Positions 16,725 through 25,691 of a stretch of 64,000 nucleotides of DNA are shown in pieces. The notes below the pieces were generated by a model. That model was not told the origin of the DNA. It saw only the letters and a list, made by a program, of their open reading frames with translations, and did no database searches. Source of the stretch: Marinomonas sp. CT5 (GTDB lineage: Bacteria; Pseudomonadota; Gammaproteobacteria; Pseudomonadales; Marinomonadaceae). Within the stretch, counting starts at the first letter, position 1. Every line of letters begins with the position of its first letter. A program made the position numbers and the translations under genes. The stretch spans positions 151,495 to 215,494 of the forward strand of contig NZ_CP025572.1 of assembly GCF_018336975.1 (NCBI RefSeq), given 5' to 3'.

Positions 16725-17729
16725 ATGCCAAATCAAAAAATACTTGTTCTGACGGAACAGTTTAATAATCAAAGTCCTTTATTTGATCCTTTGCGAAGTG
16801 CTGGATACGAGGTTGTTGTGAATGAGACTGGCCGTTTACCTACCGCTGAACAGCTCAAAGCTATGTTAGCTGACAATGTGGTAGCAACCATAGCAGGGGG
16901 AGAACCTTATACACCTGAAGTTATAGCTACTGCCTCTTCTTTGAAAATTATTGCTCGATGGGGGGTTGGTTATGATCAAGTTAATGTGCCTGCAGCCACA
17001 TCAGCAGGTATTCCTCTTGCCATGGCGTTTGGTGAAAATCATGAGAGTGTAGCTGAATATGCTCATGCGATGGCTTTGTCACTGGCTTGCGGCATCGGCC
17101 GCCGTGATGCAATGGTCAAAAGTGGAGAATGGTATTTTGATGGCTTTCATCCTGGGCTTTGGGGGCGAACGGCAGGTTTGATCGGTTTAGGTCGTATTGG
17201 CGGGGCGATGGCTCGGCGCTTAATCGGTCAGGGGATGACGGTGCTGGTTGCTGACCCACAACTGAGTCAAGAAGCCGCTGCAGATGCTGGGGTTAAAATT
17301 GTAGATTTGGACACTCTTTTAGCCCAATCTGATTTGGTGTCTATTCATGCTCCTTCTATACCAAGCACACGTCATATGATGAATGATGAAGCTTTCGCAA
17401 AAATGAAGCCTGGGGCCATTATTGTTAATACGTCTCGCGGACCATTAATAGATCAAGCTGCTCTTCTGCGAGCTTTAAAAAGTGGTCGCTTAGGGGGAGC
17501 CGGGCTTGATGTATTCGAAATAGAGCCTCTCCCTGAAAATGACCCGTTACGAGAACAGAGCAATGTAATTTTAAGCCCTCACGTATCGGGTATGGATCGT
17601 ATGGCTGAGGAGCTAGTAACTAAACGTTGTATCAATAATATATTGACATGGTTGCATGGTAATCCATCCGACTTAGTGCCTTATGTAGTAAACCCAGAAA
17701 CATTATCTTTGAAGGAAAACACCAAGTGA
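16725..17729 (+). CDS. D-2-hydroxyacid dehydrogenase, NAD(P)-dependent
   Basis: 334 residues. The Rossmann motif GLIGLGRIGGAMARRL is at about residues 150-165. The catalytic residues of the family are all visible: Arg in IIVNTSRGPLID, Glu in GLDVFEIEPLPEND, and His in ILSPHVSGMD. It lacks the ACT domain of serine-pathway phosphoglycerate dehydrogenase and sits in a TRAP uptake operon, so it probably oxidises or reduces an imported 2-hydroxy acid or its keto form rather than making serine. The next gene overlaps by four bases. Confidence 0.85.
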   Translation: MPNQKILVLTEQFNNQSPLFDPLRSAGYEVVVNETGRLPTAEQLKAMLADNVVATIAGGEPYTPEVIATASSLKIIARWGVGYDQVNVPAATSAGIPLAMAFGENHESVAEYAHAMALSLACGIGRRDAMVKSGEWYFDGFHPGLWGRTAGLIGLGRIGGAMARRLIGQGMTVLVADPQLSQEAAADAGVKIVDLDTLLAQSDLVSIHAPSIPSTRHMMNDEAFAKMKPGAIIVNTSRGPLIDQAALLRALKSGRLGGAGLDVFEIEPLPENDPLREQSNVILSPHVSGMDRMAEELVTKRCINNILTWLHGNPSDLVPYVVNPETLSLKENTK

Positions 17730-18661
17730 CTATTACTGTAGACGGAATTATCCCGGTTATGCTGACCCCATTTACGCAAAATAATAAAGTGGATTGGGAT
17801 GGTTATTCTCGTTTAATTGATTGGTACCTTGAAAATGGTACAACTGCACTATTCGCTGTTTGCCAATCTTCCGAAATGCAATTTCTTAGTCTTGAAGAAC
17901 GTGTAGAGTTGGCAAAATTCACCGTTAAACAAGTGTCTGGAAAGGTTCCTGTAGTGGTATCTGGACATGTATCAGATCAATTTTCTGATCAGGTTCATGA
18001 ACTTAATGCAATGGCCGAAACAGGGGCGGATGGTGTTGTCTTGGTGACAAACCGCTTAGCCGTAGAAGGCGATACATCAGATACCTTGCTTCGTAATGTT
18101 GATGCGTTAATTAGCGCACTTCCTGAAGACATCACTCTTGGGTTATACGAATGCCCAGCTCCATATCGTCGATTGCTTAGTGATGATGAGTTAATACATT
18201 GTGCGCAAACCGGACGTTTTTCACTTTTAAAAGATGTGTCTTGTGATTTGGATATTGTAAAACGTCGTATAGCGTTAGTGAAAGATACGCCTTTAGGTAT
18301 TGTTAATGCGAATGCTGCTATTGCATGGCCAGCTATGCAAGCCGGCTCAACAGGGTTTTGTGGTGTATTTAATAATATTCATCCAGATCTTTATGCATGG
18401 TTATACCATCATGGTTCGGCTTATCCTGAATTAGCTGAGGAGCTGGCGACTTTTTTAGTTCTTGCTGCACAGGCGGAAGCTATGGGATACCCAAAACTTG
18501 CAAAGCATTATCATAAAAGACTTGGAACATTTTCTGAAACAGTAAGTCGAGTTCAAGATTATGATATTTTTGAACGCTTCTGGGGTGTTTCACCTATTTT
18601 GGATCGTATTGCTCAAGGCAGTGAATTTTACCGGGGTAAGGTTTCAGGCTTGGTTAAATGA
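17726..18661 (+). CDS. DapA-family aldolase/dehydratase
   Basis: A 311-residue DHDPS/N-acetylneuraminate-lyase-type TIM barrel. The Schiff-base lysine is in SLLKDVSCD and the conserved Tyr in LGLYECPAPYRR. The usual TTGE substrate loop is replaced by QSSE, which argues against lysine biosynthesis and for a keto-acid substrate. It starts at a GTG overlapping the preceding stop and overlaps the kinase gene by four bases. In context it may split or dehydrate a keto-deoxy sugar acid. Confidence 0.82.
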   Translation: MTITVDGIIPVMLTPFTQNNKVDWDGYSRLIDWYLENGTTALFAVCQSSEMQFLSLEERVELAKFTVKQVSGKVPVVVSGHVSDQFSDQVHELNAMAETGADGVVLVTNRLAVEGDTSDTLLRNVDALISALPEDITLGLYECPAPYRRLLSDDELIHCAQTGRFSLLKDVSCDLDIVKRRIALVKDTPLGIVNANAAIAWPAMQAGSTGFCGVFNNIHPDLYAWLYHHGSAYPELAEELATFLVLAAQAEAMGYPKLAKHYHKRLGTFSETVSRVQDYDIFERFWGVSPILDRIAQGSEFYRGKVSGLVK

Positions 18662-19575
18662 GTATTACTATTTACGGCTCAATTAACCTGGATATAACGA
18701 CTTATGTTAAAGAGTTTCCAAGTCCTGGTGAAACTATTCATGCAAACAATTATTCTATTGAATTAGGGGGTAAAGGCGCCAATCAAGCCGTTGCTGTGCG
18801 AAAGCTTTCTCCGCAAGGAGGGCGTTTTGTTGCAGCGGTTGGAATGGACGCCTTTGGTGCAAAGGCGCGTAAAGAATTAGAGCGCTTTGATATTTGTCTT
18901 GATCATGTTATGTCTGTTTCTGCCAACACTGGTATTGCACTTATTCATGTGAATGAGTCTGCACAAAATACTATTTCTATTGTTGGCGGTGCCAACATGA
19001 GTTGGTCGGATACGGGGCCTGATCCGGATGTTTTTCATGACACTCAGGTTCTTTTGGTTCAGTTGGAAACGCCATTGCAAGCGGTTCGTTCGGCTATGGC
19101 TTTGGCGCGTAAAAGAGGTGCTTATGTCATTCTTGACCCTGCTCCAGCTAGCGATGTAAATGAAATCAAGCCGTTAATAGAATTTGCTGATGCTATTACA
19201 CCAAATGAAAGTGAATGTGAGGCGATAATAGGCTGGCGTCCAAAAACAAGAGATGAAGCAGAACAAGCGGCTAAGGAACTACTGTCTTATGGCTTACAGT
19301 TGGCCATTGTGAAGCTTGGTTCGCATGGTTTATCTTTTGCTTGTTCGGATGGGACGTCAGGAAGTATTCCTAGTTTTGTCGTTGATGCTTGCGATACTGT
19401 GGCTGCGGGCGATGCTTTTTGTGGAGCCTTGGCTGTTGCATTGTATGAAAAAATGACTTTAAAGGATGCTCTTCGCTTTGCTTCGGCAACAGGAGCTTTA
19501 ACGGCAACTAAGCCTGGAGCAGCAAACGCTATTCCTTTGAGATCTGAGGTTGATGAATTTCTTTTAAGAAATTAG
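18658..19575 (+). CDS. PfkB/ribokinase-like sugar kinase
   Basis: A 305-residue PfkB-family kinase. The N-terminal signature is YSIELGGKGANQAVAVRKL, and the C-terminal active-site motif DTVAAGDAFCGALAVAL contains the catalytic Asp and anion hole. ITPNESECEAIIGW resembles the ribokinase middle. It phosphorylates a sugar or sugar acid with ATP. Coupled translation with the aldolase suggests that the two act in sequence on the imported substrate. It is the last gene of the operon, closed by a strong terminator. Confidence 0.85.
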   Translation: MSITIYGSINLDITTYVKEFPSPGETIHANNYSIELGGKGANQAVAVRKLSPQGGRFVAAVGMDAFGAKARKELERFDICLDHVMSVSANTGIALIHVNESAQNTISIVGGANMSWSDTGPDPDVFHDTQVLLVQLETPLQAVRSAMALARKRGAYVILDPAPASDVNEIKPLIEFADAITPNESECEAIIGWRPKTRDEAEQAAKELLSYGLQLAIVKLGSHGLSFACSDGTSGSIPSFVVDACDTVAAGDAFCGALAVALYEKMTLKDALRFASATGALTATKPGAANAIPLRSEVDEFLLRN

Positions 19576-19584
19576 CCTTCTCGA

Positions 19585-19618
19585 AATAACCGCGTTTTAA
19601 ATGTAAAACGCGGTTATT
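19585..19618 (+). terminator. Rho-independent terminator of the TRAP operon
   Basis: AATAACCGCGTTTTA and TAAAACGCGGTTATT form a perfect 15-bp stem around the four-base loop AATG, ten bases after the kinase stop. It is symmetrical and can also serve the convergent transporter gene. Confidence 0.85.
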
Positions 19619-19679
19619 TATTTGGTTTTAGTATAACCGCTTGTTTGAGATAGGTTATTGCCAAACACAAAATATAACG

Positions 19680-21110
19680 TCATTTAGCAACAATTGTCTC
19701 ATTTAAAGTAGTGTTTTTATTCTCAGGCAAATCATCAGGTTTTAGGTCGGCTAAGACTTGGTCTGTTAGTTTATAACTGTATAAAAAGATGACCAAGCCA
19801 ATGGTCGCGCCAATTGCATTGCCTAAATTGAGAGCGTCCCACATACCTTGAATGACTTGTGGTGTCTGCTTTACAACCGCTCCTCCAGTAGATTCAACAA
19901 AACCCACCAAAGCCAAGTATCCCATTGCAATGGCACCGCCAACGGCTGTGGTAGCTTTATTGGCGAAGGTTTGGGTGGCAAAGGTCACCGCTTCTAAGCG
20001 TTTCCCTGAGCGTATGTAGCCATATTCAATGCAATCAGCAATGAAGATGCTTGGCATAATTAATGTGACGCCAAGGGCGATGGCTTTAATCATGGTTAAA
20101 GCAACAAACACTTCAAGATGTTGATGGCCAAGTCCCCAAGTAATGACCGACAAAACCGCCAATGCCGCAGAAGCCCAAGCAAAGGTACCAATTTTACCAA
20201 CTTTACGAATGCCAATGGGAACTAAAGGAGAAGCCAGCATGGCTGGGCCTATCATGGCGAATAGGAGTAAACCGGAAAGAGATGGGTCATTAAAGACATC
20301 CCGTGCGATATAGGGCATTAAGGTGAAAGCAAAGTTTGATCCACCAATAAAGACAAAGGCAAGAATAAACATCAGTAAGTATTTATTGCCAGTGACTGTG
20401 CCCAATATTTGTTTGAGAGTCGGAACCTCTTGCTCTACTACATGACGCTCTTTCACTGTGCGTATGGTGAGCATCAAAAACATGGCGACAATACACATAA
20501 TAAGCGCCGCTAATGTCCATTTACCTTCAAGTTTTTCCACTAGCCAAGGTGCGCTAACCATGGCAATTACCATACCGACAAAACCACCGAAACGTACAAA
20601 AGAATAAATGACATTTCGTTCATCTTTATTCTGTGTCATTACTGATCCAATGGCATAAGCGGGAGCGTCCGAGACGGTATACAACATTCCCCAGCCGACG
20701 TAAGTGGCGAAGGCATACGTTACGCGAATCCACATAGGTTGCTCAGCAAGATAATCCCCAAAAGCAAATATCAGTATGGTCGCCAGAGGGACCGCCCATG
20801 CGATGGCATTTACCCAAGGCTTAAATTTACCGCCTTTTAATCGACTACGTTCCACTATAATCGATAAGATCGGGTCATTAACGGCATCCCAGACTCTCGC
20901 CAAAAGAAAGATAATGCCCACCGTTCCAGCGGATAAACCGAGTACTGAGGTGTAGTAAACGCTGATAAAAATAGTCACGAACATAAAAATAATGTTCTGA
21001 CCTGTGAAAAAAGTGTAATAGCTAAACCGTTCTTTACGGCTGGTTTCATAGTGAGAGTTGGACATCATTGCCTCATTGTTTTTATTGTTAATAAAGGAGC
21101 TGATTGTCAT
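19680..21110 (-). CDS. GPH-family sugar:cation symporter (MelB/YicJ-like)
   Basis: Up to 476 residues with about 12 membrane helices. GPH-family features are RVWDAVNDPILSIIVERSR after helix 2, GMLYTVSDAPAYAIGSVMT, and a C-terminal IEYGYIRSGKRLEAVTFATQ. These symporters bring in glycosides with Na+ or H+. Two starts are plausible: ATG at 21110 (AAGG four bases upstream) and ATG at 21065 (GAGG five bases upstream; begins MSNSHYETSRKERFSYY). It follows the beta-glucosidase by 52 bases and probably imports its substrate. Confidence 0.88.
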   Translation of the reverse strand: MTISSFINNKNNEAMMSNSHYETSRKERFSYYTFFTGQNIIFMFVTIFISVYYTSVLGLSAGTVGIIFLLARVWDAVNDPILSIIVERSRLKGGKFKPWVNAIAWAVPLATILIFAFGDYLAEQPMWIRVTYAFATYVGWGMLYTVSDAPAYAIGSVMTQNKDERNVIYSFVRFGGFVGMVIAMVSAPWLVEKLEGKWTLAALIMCIVAMFLMLTIRTVKERHVVEQEVPTLKQILGTVTGNKYLLMFILAFVFIGGSNFAFTLMPYIARDVFNDPSLSGLLLFAMIGPAMLASPLVPIGIRKVGKIGTFAWASAALAVLSVITWGLGHQHLEVFVALTMIKAIALGVTLIMPSIFIADCIEYGYIRSGKRLEAVTFATQTFANKATTAVGGAIAMGYLALVGFVESTGGAVVKQTPQVIQGMWDALNLGNAIGATIGLVIFLYSYKLTDQVLADLKPDDLPENKNTTLNETIVAK

Positions 21111-21162
21111 TACGCCTTGTTGATAGGCGTAATGACTTAGGTTTGAAACGGGTTTTAAATTC

Positions 21163-23556
21163 TTACTTGTTATTCAGCGAAGCAATAAGTTGTAAGATGT
21201 TATCCTCAGAATATTGCTGGCTGTTGAACACAGGCAGATTTCTCAAGGGCATATCGGCTACCATGGATTCCGCCATTAGGCGATCGGCTTCGGCCGCTGA
21301 GTCGTTTTGATCCCCTCCCATCATCTGGGTAAACACCGAAAGCATGCCATCATAAAGAGGCTTGCCTAGAGGTTCGTTGGCAATGTCGCCTAAGGTAGAA
21401 TTTACCGTATAAGGCTTAATCGGGGTTGGGGTTGGAATGTCATAGCCTAATAAAGCGCTGAAAGCCGCGTCGTTGAAGTCGCGCTTGGCTGGTTCAAAAT
21501 AAGGGGTTAATGCTTGGTTAGGCGATTCTGCATCAATATCGGTTTTCAATACGATCGTCGCCGTATCACGAATGTCCTCAACAGAAGAGCCAACGTAGAT
21601 TCGATAATCATCACTTTCTGCGACCCATTTTGCTTTGTCTTTATGCCAATAGGCAAAAGCTCGATAATCTAATTCGAAGGTGATTTCCTTACTTTCGCCT
21701 ACCTCTAAAAAGACCTTTTTAAAGGCTTTTAGCTCTTTCGCAGGACGAGGTTGTGATGGGGAATTTTGACCTACGTAGCACTGCACCACTTCAGCACCGG
21801 CTTTGTCGCCTGTATTGGTAATGGTGATTTGCAGTGTAATAGAATCGTTTTCTGCAAAGTGCTCTTTATCACCACTGAGCAGTTTTAAATGGTAATAGGT
21901 GAAGTCTGTATAAGATAAGCCATGGCCGAATGGGAAAAGTGCTTGCGTTTTGATGGTATCAAAATAGCGATAGCCTACCCAAATAGCCTCACGATATTGG
22001 ACTTGCTTGGTGGTGCCTGGGAAATAAGGTTGGCTTGGCACATCTTCTAAGCAGACAGGGAAGGTTTCGGCCAATTTACCACTTGGGTTGACCTCACCAG
22101 ACAATACTTTCGCAATTGCTGACGCACCTGCTTGACCGCCCAAATAGGCTTCCAATATGGCTGGGACTTTATTCACAAAAGGCAAAACAACGGGCGCACC
22201 ATTTTGTAAAACCACCACGGTTTTATTTAACTGCTCGCCAAGGGCCGCGATAAGATCCAGTTGAACTTGCGGTAGATTCAGGTGCTGGCGGTCAAAACCT
22301 TCGGATTCGTATTTTGGCGTTAGCCCAGCAAATAAGAAAACCACATCGGCTTGTTTTGCCAACTCAATCGCTTTATCGATTTCAGCACTGTCTTCTTGAT
22401 CATTGAGGTGATAGCCAGCGGTGTAACTGACATTATCGGCACCAAATTGTTTTCTAATTTCGTCGAGCGGTTGCTCTAATTTGAATGGGTTAATTTTAGA
22501 ACTGCCGGCGCCTTGGTAGCGCGTATTGTTGGCTAGAGCACCAATGACAGCGACTTTCTTTCCTTTGGTAATTGGCAAGATTCCATCATTCTTCAACAGG
22601 ACGCAGGTTTCTTCTGCGATTCGGGCGGCGAGTTCGTGATGAGCCGATAAGTCTGCTTGAACCGCTTCGGCTTCTAAGGCCGCTTTGGATTTCAGAATCA
22701 GCGCTAGAACGCGAGCAACGGATTTGTCTAAGGCTTCCATTGTTAGCTGTCCGCTTTCTACGGCGGCCATGATTTTCTTGGTATTCATGTCGCCCGAGCT
22801 TGGCATTTCAAGGTGTTGGCCATTTTTTACACCTTCCACGCGGTCATTATTCGCGCCCCAATCGGTTACGACAATGCCTTCAAATCCCCATTCTTTAACA
22901 AGAATGTCATCAAGCAGTTGTTTGTGTTCTGCCGCATAGGTGCCATTTACCTTGTTGTAGGAGCACATGATGGTCCAAGGTTGGGTTTGCTTAACGGCTT
23001 TTTCAAAAGCAGGAAGGTAAATTTCACGAAGTGTTCTTTGATCTACGATCGCATCGACTGTCATACGGCAATGCTCATGATTGTTCACTGCGTAATGTTT
23101 TAGACTGGTGCCTACGCCTTGGCTCTGTACACCTTTGATCCACGCCGCTGACATGTCGCCAGCCAGAAGAGGATCTTCAGAAAAGTATTCGAAGTTACGT
23201 CCGCCTAATGGGTTGCGTTTAATATTGGTGCCAGGACCAAGTAAAACGGAAACTTCTTCAGCACGGCATTCTTTGCCAAGCGCTGTGCCCATTTCTTCAA
23301 TGAGTTTTGTATTCCAAGAAGCAGCAAGCCCTGATGCGGTAGGAAAACAAGTGGCTTTTACGGCGGCGTTTAAACCTACATGATCGCCTTCTCCTGCTTG
23401 TTTTCGTAAACCATGAGGACCATCCGTCACCATGATTGAGGGTAAATCCAAGCGCTCGATACCATGTAGATTCCAAAAGTCCTTGCCAGTACAAAGCATG
23501 GCTTTTTCTTCTAAGGTGAGCTCCGTTAAGAGTTGTTTTATTCTTGAATCACTCAT
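21163..23556 (-). CDS. Beta-glucosidase, glycoside hydrolase family 3
   Basis: A 797-residue GH3 enzyme. The N-terminal barrel has KHYAVNNHE (153-161) and the nucleophile Asp232 in GIVVTDWGANND. The second alpha/beta domain carries DVVFLFAGLTPKYESEGFDR. A fibronectin-III-like domain follows (ITNTGDKAGAEVVQCYVG). There is no signal peptide, so it should hydrolyse imported beta-glucosides in the cytoplasm, in line with the symporter gene downstream. It lies 13 bases after the tetR gene and is probably co-transcribed with it. Confidence 0.92.
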   Translation of the reverse strand: MSDSRIKQLLTELTLEEKAMLCTGKDFWNLHGIERLDLPSIMVTDGPHGLRKQAGEGDHVGLNAAVKATCFPTASGLAASWNTKLIEEMGTALGKECRAEEVSVLLGPGTNIKRNPLGGRNFEYFSEDPLLAGDMSAAWIKGVQSQGVGTSLKHYAVNNHEHCRMTVDAIVDQRTLREIYLPAFEKAVKQTQPWTIMCSYNKVNGTYAAEHKQLLDDILVKEWGFEGIVVTDWGANNDRVEGVKNGQHLEMPSSGDMNTKKIMAAVESGQLTMEALDKSVARVLALILKSKAALEAEAVQADLSAHHELAARIAEETCVLLKNDGILPITKGKKVAVIGALANNTRYQGAGSSKINPFKLEQPLDEIRKQFGADNVSYTAGYHLNDQEDSAEIDKAIELAKQADVVFLFAGLTPKYESEGFDRQHLNLPQVQLDLIAALGEQLNKTVVVLQNGAPVVLPFVNKVPAILEAYLGGQAGASAIAKVLSGEVNPSGKLAETFPVCLEDVPSQPYFPGTTKQVQYREAIWVGYRYFDTIKTQALFPFGHGLSYTDFTYYHLKLLSGDKEHFAENDSITLQITITNTGDKAGAEVVQCYVGQNSPSQPRPAKELKAFKKVFLEVGESKEITFELDYRAFAYWHKDKAKWVAESDDYRIYVGSSVEDIRDTATIVLKTDIDAESPNQALTPYFEPAKRDFNDAAFSALLGYDIPTPTPIKPYTVNSTLGDIANEPLGKPLYDGMLSVFTQMMGGDQNDSAAEADRLMAESMVADMPLRNLPVFNSQQYSEDNILQLIASLNNK

Positions 23557-23569
23557 TGTTTTATCCTTT

Positions 23570-24223
23570 TTAACGTTGTGGAGATGGCTTCATTCCATCC
23601 ATTAGCAATTGAATTAAAACCGGGGTGAGTTTAGGGATCGCTTCTTGCTCAATTTCCATTAGGGCGTCTCGGCGCAATAGCATGCGCCGGAAGAAGGTGG
23701 TGATCGCGTTGAAAATAGTGACCATCAAATAGTCGGCTGGAATGTCACTGCGGATACTGCCTTCTTCTTGTCCAAGCAGAACAAGGTTGTTGAGGGAGTT
23801 TGTGATGCTATCTGGCATCAGCTGCTTCAGCTTTTCTCGGAATCCACTAGGAATGCGTGAGCCTGCATAATAACCATCAAATTCGGCAATGAAGCGGTCG
23901 TCATCTTCATATTGAGGATCTGAATAAGCGTGCATTAATACGCCAATTCCTTCGTGAATCGTGGCGTAATGACGCGCTTCGATTTTTTCTATGATGCTTT
24001 GATACACCTTGAGTTTACGTGTGATGACAACCACCAAAATAGCAAACCCCAAGTCGTATTTGTCTTGGTAATAGCGATATAGCGTATTGCGGCTCATGCC
24101 AGTGGCGGCCGCAATGTCTTTCATTTGTGTGTCTGCAAAGCCATTTTCAATAAAAAGTGCTTCTGCAATATGGATGATTTTGTCCCGAGTTGCCTCGGTT
24201 TGGTGAACCATTCTTGATGTCAT
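23570..24223 (-). CDS. TetR family regulator of the beta-glucoside operon
   Basis: 217 residues. The N-terminal helix-turn-helix is AAATGMSRNTLYRYYQDKYD (about 38-57), followed by a helical ligand domain. It is the first gene of a tetR-bgl-symporter cluster with 13 and 52 base gaps, and is divergent from an Old Yellow Enzyme gene. A palindrome centred on ACACGTGT lies just before its start, so autoregulation of the whole operon is likely. The start at 24223 has no clear Shine-Dalgarno; MVHQTEATR, four codons in, is an alternative. Confidence 0.8.
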   Translation of the reverse strand: MTSRMVHQTEATRDKIIHIAEALFIENGFADTQMKDIAAATGMSRNTLYRYYQDKYDLGFAILVVVITRKLKVYQSIIEKIEARHYATIHEGIGVLMHAYSDPQYEDDDRFIAEFDGYYAGSRIPSGFREKLKQLMPDSITNSLNNLVLLGQEEGSIRSDIPADYLMVTIFNAITTFFRRMLLRRDALMEIEQEAIPKLTPVLIQLLMDGMKPSPQR

Positions 24224-24227
24224 ATAA

Positions 24228-24247
24228 AATGTTACACGTGTTATATT
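24228..24247. promoter_or_regulatory. Palindromic operator upstream of tetR
   Basis: AATGTTACACGTGTTATATT is an imperfect 20-bp palindrome with a perfect ACACGTGT core (24234-24241), five bases before the tetR start. It is a probable autoregulatory site and could also affect the divergent gene. Confidence 0.55.
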
Positions 24248-24440
24248 TTTCTACAATCTAAGATGTGTGAAATAGAGAGTCAATCAAAAATACGGAGAAA
24301 GCTGCATTGTTTGCCTAAAAAGTAGCAACAGATTGCGTTTTATCCTGTAAAGAAAGTGCATGACATTGTTTTTCCAATTAACAGCCATATTTAGCTTTAT
24401 ATACTTTGTCCAAAGACTGAAATATTTTCTGGAGTTCACA

Positions 24441-25517
24441 ATGACAAGCACTGAGAAAAGCCTTTTTAGCCCTGTAACAGTGGGCGATCTAGAGTTACCA
24501 AACCGTTTTATTATGGCGCCTTTGACGCGCCGACGTGCACCAGGGCATCTGCCTAACGCCTTAATGGCGGAATATTATTCGCAACGGGCTAGCACCGGCT
24601 TGTTGATTACAGAATGCACCATGGTGACAGAAGGTACGTCTACGTTCGGAGACGAGCCGGGCATTTATTCGCAAGAACAAATCGAAGGCTGGAAACTCAC
24701 GACAAAAGCCGTACATGAAAAAGGCGGCCGCATTTTTATACAGATTTGGCATGGTGGCCGTGCGGCTCACCCTTTGTTTAATGACGGTAAAGAGTCGGTT
24801 TCTGCAAGCGCGATTGCCATTGATGGGGAAACACATACTCCGCAAGGCAAACAGTCCTATACCGTTCCTCATGCCTTAAGCGTGGATGAAATAAAAAGCA
24901 TTGTGAATGACTTCCGCCAAGCCGCGATTAATGCCAAAGAAGCGGGCTTTGATGGCGTTGAAATCCACGGCGCTAACGGTTATTTGATTGACCAATTTTT
25001 GCGAGAAAGCTCTAATCAACGTACCGATGAATATGGCGGCTCTTTAGAAAATCGTGCTCGTTTTTTGACTGAGATTTTAGAAGCGGTGACAGACGTTTTG
25101 GGCAGCGGCCGAGTGGGTCTGCGCTTGTCGCCTTTAAACACTTTCCAAAGTATGAGAGAAAATGACCCTGTTACGTGGACGCGCTTTTTGGCTGAGCATT
25201 TAAATCAGTTTAACTTGGCGTACTTACATTTGATGCGTGCTGATTTCTTTGCAGAGCAGCAAGCCGATGTCGTGACTGTCGCTCGTGAACATTACAAAGG
25301 GCATTTAATGGTGAATATGAGTTATACACCGGAAGAAGCCAATCAAGTGATTGAGAACAATCAAGCGGACAGTGTCGCCTTCGGTAAAGGCATTCTTGCA
25401 AACCCTGATTTTGTAGAACGGGTTGAGGCGGGAGCCGAACTAAACGAGCCGAACCCAGATACTTTCTATACATCAGGAAAAGAAGGTTATACCGATTACC
25501 CGTTTATGAATGCATAA
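24441..25517 (+). CDS. Old Yellow Enzyme family ene-reductase (NemA-like)
   Basis: A 358-residue FMN flavoprotein. LFSPVTVGDLELPNRFIMAP opens the barrel, and MAPLTRRRA is the FMN-binding segment. QIWHGGRAAHP is typical of the family, and GFDGVEIHGANGYLIDQFLR carries the HxxN substrate pair. It reduces activated C=C bonds with NAD(P)H, as in N-ethylmaleimide reductase. I start it at 24441 because GGAG lies six bases before that ATG; a 27-residue upstream extension is hydrophobic and not family-like. A terminator follows at 25541. Confidence 0.9.
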   Translation: MTSTEKSLFSPVTVGDLELPNRFIMAPLTRRRAPGHLPNALMAEYYSQRASTGLLITECTMVTEGTSTFGDEPGIYSQEQIEGWKLTTKAVHEKGGRIFIQIWHGGRAAHPLFNDGKESVSASAIAIDGETHTPQGKQSYTVPHALSVDEIKSIVNDFRQAAINAKEAGFDGVEIHGANGYLIDQFLRESSNQRTDEYGGSLENRARFLTEILEAVTDVLGSGRVGLRLSPLNTFQSMRENDPVTWTRFLAEHLNQFNLAYLHLMRADFFAEQQADVVTVAREHYKGHLMVNMSYTPEEANQVIENNQADSVAFGKGILANPDFVERVEAGAELNEPNPDTFYTSGKEGYTDYPFMNA

Positions 25518-25540
25518 CGAGATTACCTGCTCATGAATGC

Positions 25541-25577
25541 AAAACGCCAAGGCTTCATTCAGCTTTGGCGTTTTTTT
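25541..25577 (+). terminator. Rho-independent terminator after the ene-reductase gene
   Basis: AAAACGCCAAgGC..GCtTTGGCG forms a stem closed by a seven-base loop and followed by a run of seven T. Confidence 0.8.
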
Positions 25578-25691
25578 GCTGTTGGATTCGATATTCCTGT
25601 TGTAAATAGGTTTCCTTGGCAAAAGGATTGACTTCTTGTCTCTAAGTCTTTGAACTTAGTTAAATTCACTTGTGTTTAAGGCAATATCATT

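Noticed and set aside
22813..23103. Open frames antisense to the beta-glucosidase gene
   Set aside because: They have no ribosome site or recognisable domain and lie inside a well-supported GH3 gene.
24360..24440. Longer N-terminus for the Old Yellow Enzyme
   Set aside because: The extension is hydrophobic, and the inner ATG at 24441 has a proper ribosome site and gives the family start.
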